From Ophiothrix spiculata (Eukaryota; Echinodermata; Ophiuroidea; Amphilepidida; Ophiotrichidae), in the NCBI GenBank assembly GCA_000969725.1, contig JXSR01S045836.1: DNA of 21,011 nt, one strand, 5' to 3'. The notes beneath the pieces were generated by a model that saw nothing but the letters and a program-made list of their open reading frames with translations, made no database searches and was not told the origin of the DNA. Numbering within the stretch: position 1 is the stretch's first letter; every line of letters starts with the position of its first letter. Position numbers and translations under genes: made by a program. Shown one piece after another: positions 9,801 to 18,800 of this stretch.

Positions 9801-12800
9801 GAGCAAACCATTTGAAAATTGTAACTCAAAATGCCATCTATGATGAAATAAGATTTGTATTCTCTGATTGAGCATTCAGAGTTCAAGCATGAAATTACAA
9901 GACACCACTCAACATTTGATAAGGCCATATTAAAAAAAACATTTGTCTCAAAGCTCTCCAACTCCCCAAAACCTAATGCGGAATGCGATTTTATTTCTTT
10001 TCCTTTTCTTTTCTTTTTAATTTTTTTATTGATTCTAAAAGTCATATTGACGACTCCTTGATGGTAGAATGTGTCAAGATATTGAAACAAAACAAATAAA
10101 CAGAATTGTGACGATGTTAATTCAACAATAAATGTGATTGTACAATGTGCATAATTTAGAGACAAAAACAACTTCGAAACGAATTATTTTGCCTTGGATT
10201 GCGAGTTGCTTTTCACATTTTTTGAAAAAAAAAAAATTAGAAGGTGAAATAAAATTCGTTTTTTGGATTTTTAGGGAAACTAACGCGCACGATAAAACTA
10301 ACGCGCGCGGGAGCTTTGAGACAAAAGTATTTTTTAATATGGCCTAACATTTGAAATAATCTGAAAGCCAATATGATTGACAGTATCATAAATTTAGATA
10401 GTGTTGTACAGGTGATATATGTTCGATTTGTCGGTAATCTTGGACTATTTGTAGCTCATGATAAGTATTCATTGACCAATTCCTGTCACAAGTGTCACAA
10501 GATTAGTTGCACAACTTCACCTCAAAGCATGTAGTATTATGTTAATCTATATCTATGGATGCCATGGGGACAAGCTGCATGAATCTACATCAATTAAATG
10601 TAGATTGATCTAGATTCCATCATTGCAGATTGAAGCTACATGATGGAACATCAAACTAGATGTGGATTCTTGCACGTATGTGTCTGCACCCATACACTAT
10701 AAGTACGCATTCTACCAATTCGCCCGTCTGCACTCACACGTTCTCAGTGCATGAGTTGCTCGCTTGTACTGTCCGTCCAGTCTAGGTCAATGTGGATCCA
10801 AAATATACCTCTCTATGTATATATGCCTTTGACCAATAGCATTTGATTGTTCGTATTGTAATGCATGTGAAATTTGCACTTATCTTGTTTGTTTGTTTTT
10901 AATTTTTGTAAGGAACAAAATATAGAATTTACACATCCAAAATTTACCATAAATCAGTAAAAAAAATGATACAGGCTTTCAAGGAGTCAATCACATTTCT
11001 CTAAACTTCAGATACTTTTTTTGTATCAAATTCCATTTATTTAAAATGTGTACTTCTCTCCTGTAATGAAACATATAATATGTTATTTTTCAATACCCAA
11101 TGATCATGCTAGACCAGTGTAGTCAAGCATGAAAGCATGATTTATGTTGCCATAAATGAAATTGATAATGAAATCAATTCATTTGAAAACAATCGTTCCC
11201 ACATACAGAGCTGAAATAGGGCATGAAATTAAGGAAATAAAAACTATCTTTAGTTTGACCCAGTCAGGTACCTAGGTAAGATATGGCTGTGCTTCATTAT
11301 TTTCCTTGACACATTGAAATTTTTTAAAAAGTTTTTTTAGTTCTAAAATGCATATATTTAAATTCTAGAATTGAAATACTAGAATTCTCAATATAAAACT
11401 GAACTTCCATGGGAATATACGATTAATATCAAAATTCAACAAATTTGATAAGTGACTCACGGAAGTTTAATGTTTAGATGACATGTAACTTTTGTCAGTC
11501 TGAATTCAATTATTGGCTCCATTTTGGCAAACTTTTCAATTGAGGTCATTGAATAAGCAATATTTTTAGCTGCCAGCTTTAGTTCTGTCATAGCTAGTCA
11601 TTGATAGTCTAGCTGCCAACTCCTAACTGTTTTTGGCAACAATCTCAATATTCATTCACAAATGTCATTTTCTGTTGATTAAATAATAAGGAAGGCGAAT
11701 TGACAAGAAAAAGGGTTTGATATTGACAAGTCTGTGTTAGATACTTGGTATTCCAGAGAAAATTTTGATGATCTTGATTTTAATATAAATGGTTAATAAA
11801 TTGCCTGTTTACCCAGACTGTTTACTCAGATTTGATTCGTATTCATCCGTGGTATCGCCCGTATATTTCAATGCGTAAATAACAAGAGAAGTAGTTCTTC
11901 AAAACATTCAGAATATCTTTTTAGTTTTCTGGAGTTGAAGTTCCAACCCCAACGGTTTTGGAATCTGCATATGGTAATACACTAATTAAGGGCATAAAAT
12001 GAAAGTTTTGAGCGTTAATTAAAATTCAAGTTTTTTGAATGGGAGTTTCAAAATCTCATGACGTCATGTCCTACCCCCCTGGTTAATGCAGTATTTATGC
12101 TCCCTATATCAGTCATTTTTATCCTTTGCAATGTGAGTGATATATCGTTACCAAGTTGTGTTATTTTAGCACAAGATTATTTTAACATGTGATTGTGTTT
12201 GATATCAATACCTCGAATGCAAGAAAGTTGTAGCTGCAAAAGCAGCACATTTTTCATGGATTTGCAACTCTCTTTCTTCAGTGCCTAGTCCTTTGCTCTT
12301 GAAATGGTTCTTCATGTAATGGGCCATTTCAAGAGCCACTGACACTGAAGACAAATTTTAAGGGTGTTTTACATGCTAGTGGTGTTGTAACACAAATATA
12401 GCATATAGTAGCTATTGAAGACACCGCTTTCTTGTATTACTATGATGACTTGTGACTCTCCACCATATACAGCATGTGATATTGTTTTTGAGTTAAGTTA
12501 TAAGTCCATTATAAGTCCTATTTTCATGATTTTGAGATTTTCGAGGAATGCAATTTAGACACCTTTTCAAAAGAACCACAGCTTCAAAGTATCCCTGAAT
12601 GGTTAATACTGGTGTCTGTTAGAAATTACTCTAATTGTATACTCCACATACTCTGATTATACAAAACAGTACAATTGGCTGTAACTGGATTTCTTCCCAC
12701 AAAAGATCCCAGAAAGACAACTTTACAGCTTATATGCACATTACATGTTTTGGATGGAGGGTAACAAGTTGGTATCACTTGCAAACTCCATTGCACTCAA

Positions 12801-15800
12801 GTGTACTGTTATATGTTTTCTTTCAGCATCTGAGACTTCTGTCAGCAGTAGTGATGATGGTTACATTAAACCTAACGACCCTGAGGAGGAGGAGAATAAT
12901 GGCAGGTCATTTGGCGGCAATATATCTAGGTAAGACACAGCACTGTAACTGAAGGGTTGACTGATTTGTAAAACTTCCTGCATCCCTTTACACATTTAGT
13001 AAAAAGTAAAAACTGCTAGGTTAATGATGTGGTGATATGGATTTTATAAATTCTGTAATTCAAAAAGTTGGTCAAATACATTTTACTGATTCCTGTTTTG
13101 TTTTTGTTTTGTTTTGTGTTTTGATTAAAATTGGACCAATAAGAACCCATATGATGCCCATTTTTGACTCAAACATTAAAGGTGCAATTCATGATTTCGA
13201 TGTGACAAAAACCTTGCTTCTTTTCTAGCTAAATAAGAAGAAGAATACAAAATAGATATTTGCTGAAAGTTTCACTTGATTCCGACCGTTCGTTTTCCAA
13301 GTTACAAGCTTTTCAGCATTTTGAAAAATCCCCATAGGCTACTGTGTTGTAATTACTGTCGGGGCCCCGACAATAATTAGAAAATGACACTTTTTCTCAC
13401 TTTTCTCAAAAATGAAAGCACATATGAAAGAATGGTTTGGGGATCGTAGCATATACCAGTTGAGGATTCTTAAAAGCTAAGAAACTCGCTTTTGATAGAG
13501 GTGACCTTGAGGGTGAAAAGTGGATCATGAATTGCCCCTTTAACATTTAAGATTCTTACTTGCAGGTATTTTCAACATAAATTTGTCATTAGGGTGGGTA
13601 AGTTATAATTGGAGGTCTATAACAAATGTATCTATTAAAAATTAATTTTTGAGAAAATAGCAGTTTTGCAAATCAATTCCTCATGATACAACACCACTGT
13701 TGTACCTTAGACCACATAACATTTATTCATTCCAAAAATTGAACTTTCTGTGATAATCAAAAATGGAAATTAGGTTATATTTGATTGTATCAAATATTAT
13801 TGCTCTCTTCTTATGTTTTTTTCCATTGTTGTTGTTTTGCACGGTATACCCTATAAAACTAAAAGTTTTATTTATATATGGTACATGATTCAATACAAGA
13901 AAATGAATTGATAAGTTAATTGACTTTGATATAATAAGAAGAAATAATACAATGCTTTAGTATATTTGAAGTGCACATTGGCAAAATTAAGCATTATTAG
14001 TTTGATTTGTTCGATATATCTTTAGTCTACAAGGTTGAGTATGGCTAGTAAGTAAATTTAGTTGCTGTTTTTAAATATTAGATTAACCTTAACATTCAAT
14101 AGAGCCATAGGTTAACATTTAAAGCAATTGAAAATATTAAATAATCAATTTGTAATTATTTTGTAGGAGACCAGGGCCTGAAGGGAAAAGTTTTCATGGT
14201 AAACCATTTGAAGAAAAACCTATAACTGAATTGACGGTAAGCAAACTGATTCAATTGTAAACTGATATCTTCAAAGATTGCCTCGTACAGAAGCACTTGC
14301 AGAATCATTGTCTCATGTTAATTTATTGATGTTTGAGTCACGTTTTATTAATCCAAATGTGTGACAAATTTTAATCTGGTAGGTCCCTGAATGTGTATGA
14401 GTACATAGTAGAAAGATGGGCTTTTGACCATTCAAAAATCAATTGTCATGAGTATTATCCCATGATGGCCTCTACCTATCCCACAATGCATTTGTACTCC
14501 ATACCCAACTATGATTGCATGAGTTTGTTTCATCTGCATGCTGTTTGTTGTTTCGGAATTTAACCAGAGCAATGGAAGAACAAAGCAGGTATGACAAGCT
14601 TCACATCAACATTCTAGACATCTCAATGTGTTGCAAAATATCGTGTTATGCAAAGTCGTATTCTGGTTTGAATAGCCTAGATTATAGAGTTTTATCTACT
14701 CTACAATCTCGTCTAATGCGAGAGTTGTGTCACACTCATGTCACATGTGAATGATGTCAAACTCTTTTGCCCCTTCTCAGGCATTATAATGCAAGTTTAA
14801 AAGTCCTTCAGGCAGCATGATGTTATTATTGATGATTTCCTTAATAAAAATGCATATTGCATGACAAAGATAAATATATACCTAGTATATGCATGGGACA
14901 TGTGTAAGTGTGCCTCATAAATTAAAAATGACTGTGAAAAATATTAAGCTTATATATTATGTGACTTGTGTTTGATTGTATATGATTATTGCATCTTTGT
15001 CTTTGTGTTGATATTTGCATGCTTATTTGTTGTATCAGTATGATACACCTGATTACGAGGATGATGATGACGATGAAGATAAACATGACTATGAACCGCC
15101 TCCTGATGAACCAAAGAAAATAGTGGGTATTCCTTTCAACAACTTCATTTCATATGTAGAATAGTTGACAGACATTGATATGAAATTGGTCGACATCATT
15201 GATCATACTCTCAAAAGATGTTGTGTTATGCATTCAATCAATTAATGTATTTTGAGTTTTTTGATAAATGCCACTTTTATAAAGAATAGTGTGATATATT
15301 CCAAACCATATTAAAAATATATGAAATATTGGATGTAAAGCTCAACAAGTGTAAAATCACAAAGTAAAAGGCCTGGTAATTCTCAATGCATGATGTCACA
15401 TTGGTCATAGAAGTTGGAACAGGTCCACTTTGATATCAATTTAATATTAATACAAACAAGTGTGACTCACATATATTGCAACATGTATTTGGAGTGAGAT
15501 TGACAGATGTTAGCCAAGGTCAAAGTCCCCATGTTTCCCAAAACTTAGCTTAGATACCTACTGGTACATGTTCATGAAAGTCATGATCTTGTTGAAACTG
15601 AAGTTACCAAAGCCAGAGAGGCTTTTTTTTTTAAAGTCCTGAAATAATTTGTGATTATCAATTTTGGTATTTCTATCATGTATGTTTACATTATTATAAA
15701 CACCACAAAAATAAGCTGTGTGCATTGCCTGTGCTCACATAATACAGCAAAATGTAAATGGTATCAAATTTGGTTATATCAGTGGTTTTTATTGGATATA

Positions 15801-18800
15801 AAAAAAAAATTGTGAATTATTACATATATTTTTATTTGCTGGCAACTTCCAGGCTTTTCCAAGTTAATTTTGTGAAGTGTCCTGTCAACAAATTGCATCT
15901 GCAAGTCCATAAAACAAAACTTTATATGTGATGGCTCACCCCGAAAGGGGGGACTTTGCAGATGATATCAACTTTGATTTTATCATTTCATCTGTTACAG
16001 CATTTTCTAAGCTTCAAAATGGCACCTCTTTGTTGAAATTGATCAAATTTTACAACGGAAAATCTGCTGGAAATTCTTATTATTTTCTTTATTTTTTGCT
16101 GCCTATTTTCATCAGTTTCTCGAAAAGTGTTCTGTCGCAAAGTCCCCCTTTTCGGGGTGAGTCATCACATATTGTTTTATTTTAGTCAAACACCTATTTT
16201 ACTCATTTATTTTGAAAGCAATAAATTGAATCATATAGTGAGCATGTTTTATAATTTCAAGCTTTTTTCAAACCAGCGCAAGTTAACAATTGTAAACTTT
16301 TAGAGTTACACTCTTGCAACAGTCACATAGTATTAGAAGTAAACATAGATTAGAATTTAGTGACAACTATTCTGCACATATCAGTTCAATCCAGCGACTA
16401 ACTTGTTTATTTGCACTATCTATCTATCTACTTGTTTTGACATAACTTGCATGCCGTAGAAGCAATTGCCACCCAAGCCACCACCAAATAAACCTAGAAC
16501 CGATGCACTAAAACGAGTAAGTTGCAATCAACTTGACTGTATCAAAGACAGATATGGAAATCATATTTGCGACCTGCTATCTCAAAAGTTTAAAAATAGG
16601 AAATGGGTTATCATATCAGTCACTAACGATCCTAAATGATTTCCAGTTAAGACACAGATCATATCCTTAGTGCTAACATTAGAATTGGGACTTCCCTTGT
16701 GTCCCTTGTGTGTGTATGATTAATACTAAGGACTTACACATTGGAGTTCTTATTGCTATACAGTGTATAATCCAGCTACAGTTTGTAAGAGATTAAATCC
16801 AAAAAAAAAAACAAAAACCGATATGACACCAGTATTCTTCATGGACTTATAACGATCTGAAATTACTCACATTTGACGTTTATTAAATTTATTTATAACC
16901 ACCATGAGTATGATGACATAAATACAAAATTGTCTTTCAACAAGATTTGTAATAAAAAATATTGGAATGGTAGTAATTCTTTCTTTTTTGTTTTATCTAT
17001 CTTTTTAGAATAAATGAATAAATATTTCATTTTGAAGTTTGAATAAGGCCAAATAAGAGAGAGAGAGAAAAACAAAACTGACTTAAAGTAAATGAAAACA
17101 AAATAATACCTTTTAGCTATTTAACAAGCAAACAAAACAAGCACCTTCCAATATAATGAAAACATCGCAAGATATAGTGTGGGTATGTATAGTCCAAACA
17201 ATAATTTATTGGACAATTTAAACAAAAATCCATAGTACGGGTTGCATTTACAAACCCTGCACTCTGAATTTCTGTTTAAACTGTCCAATAAATTATTTTT
17301 TTGCCTATAGTGGTTATATGCCTAGAACAAGTGTTATACTTGGCGAGTCATAAAAAACACAATCATTGGATGAAGGCATATTTTAAAAACAAGAAAAATA
17401 TTGGACAAATTATATATCAGTCTAAGTAGATCATGGATTATGGTTTACAATTGTGAAAGAATTAGGATGATGATTGACAAAGTCGTTCCAGATATTTATG
17501 CTTTATTCAATATGATGGCATGAAAATATTTCTGTCCAACTACTTGTTTTATTTAGGGAAAGCATGTGAAAATGTACTGTAATTGGACAGACATATTTTT
17601 ATTCTATCCAATTGAAATAAGCATATCTCTAGAATGCCTTTATCAATCAACCCCATCCTTTCATTATTGCAAAGGTAAATTCATGACATACTTAAAAATG
17701 GATGTTACTTGTCAAACATATTTCTTGTTTTTAAAGTATATGGCTTCCATTCAATGAGTGTGTTCTTTTTTTACAACTTGCGTGGCATTTGTGCACTGAG
17801 ATTCCGATATTTTTGCAGTATGATTACTAAATACACACTCACTTGAAAACATTAATTTTGCTGTTTTACTTTAATACCCTATTCACTCGTCTAATTCAAC
17901 TATTTTCCATCTGACAATCTCCTTAGATTAACAAACTCCCCATTTCCAAAAGTTTGACAAATAGTCATACTCTATGACCGACACTTCATTTAATTTATTT
18001 TAACAATTTTTGGCACGGTAGTATGAAAGCGCTCAACTGTAACGTGATCTAAATGCAAAGAATGAGTAGTTGAATTGGACGAGTGGATACGGTATTTTCA
18101 TTTAAAATGAAATACTTTTAATTTTCTTTGCCATTTCAACTTTTAGCTTGCTTTTGTTGTTTCTCCGCATACTAGTTTGTTTGTTTTTATTTTTGGCAAT
18201 TGTAACTTTTGCTCTAATCTGTTGAGATTCAATGGGTAAATAACTTGTGTTTTTATCACTTAGGAGACACTTTCAAAAAGAATTATTGTTAAGTTGATTG
18301 ACAATCTAAGCCATTTTGGTTTGATATGTTGTCAGTTTCAAAATCACCTGTTTACTCTCATCTTTATTCAAATCTCTGTAGGAAGGCTTTGATAACAAGT
18401 TCAGTCAAGATAATTGGAAGTGCAATACTCGACCACCAGTATGCTTGGTATGTTCTTAAAGTGTTCATTTAATTTACACTTGTTTCAGCCTCATTGGTCT
18501 CTCACAAACTGCACCATCAATCCTTGCATTTTATTATGCAGTCCTGTCATGGGCGTCATTTCAAGTGTGGGGGGTCCAGGGGCAAATAAATCGTTTGTAT
18601 TCAAAACCGTGAGGGGGACACTTAATATTGTGTCCCCCACCCTTCAAAACGTGGGGGGATGTGTCCCCCTGTCCCCCCTGAAATGACGCCCATGAGTCCT
18701 GTACAGTATATGTCTGAATAAAGAACATCTTCTTCACAAGAGCGCACGTCCAGATCATAATGCGCATCTCCATAACCCACTTTGCAAATAGATGGTGGCT

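Larger units (their letters stand above)
8072..12826 (+). other. Long intron (4.8 kb) with repeats and one candidate microexon
   Basis: It contains a short tandem (AATTAGCATGG, twice) right after the donor, a 45-bp direct repeat pair (8883-8927, 9027-9071), a 21-bp tandem (9088-9129), a Mutator-like MITE (9920-10345), foldbacks at 10576-10674 and 12275-12351, and a CRE-like palindrome at 12057-12068. The only phase-compatible extra exon seen is 11935-11973. Confidence 0.65.
16517..18381 (+). other. Intron (1.9 kb) with two small MITEs
   Basis: It holds inverted-repeat elements at 17200-17297 and 17877-18092, an (AG)n run at about 17057-17068 and AT-rich filler. No phase-0 exon was found. Confidence 0.65.

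Noticed and set aside
9776-10171. 131-codon open frame on the - strand
   Set aside because: Part of it is the inverted end of the 9920-10345 MITE; the rest is low-complexity Lys-rich and AT-driven.
13566-13597. Splice-like block GCAG ... GTAAGT in the intron after the YIKP exon
   Set aside because: It is 32 bases long, so including it would break the frame that otherwise runs cleanly from 12929 to 14167.
15928-16185. 85-codon open frame starting MMAHPERGDF
   Set aside because: It lies almost wholly inside the 15927-16169 MITE and begins in its terminal repeat.
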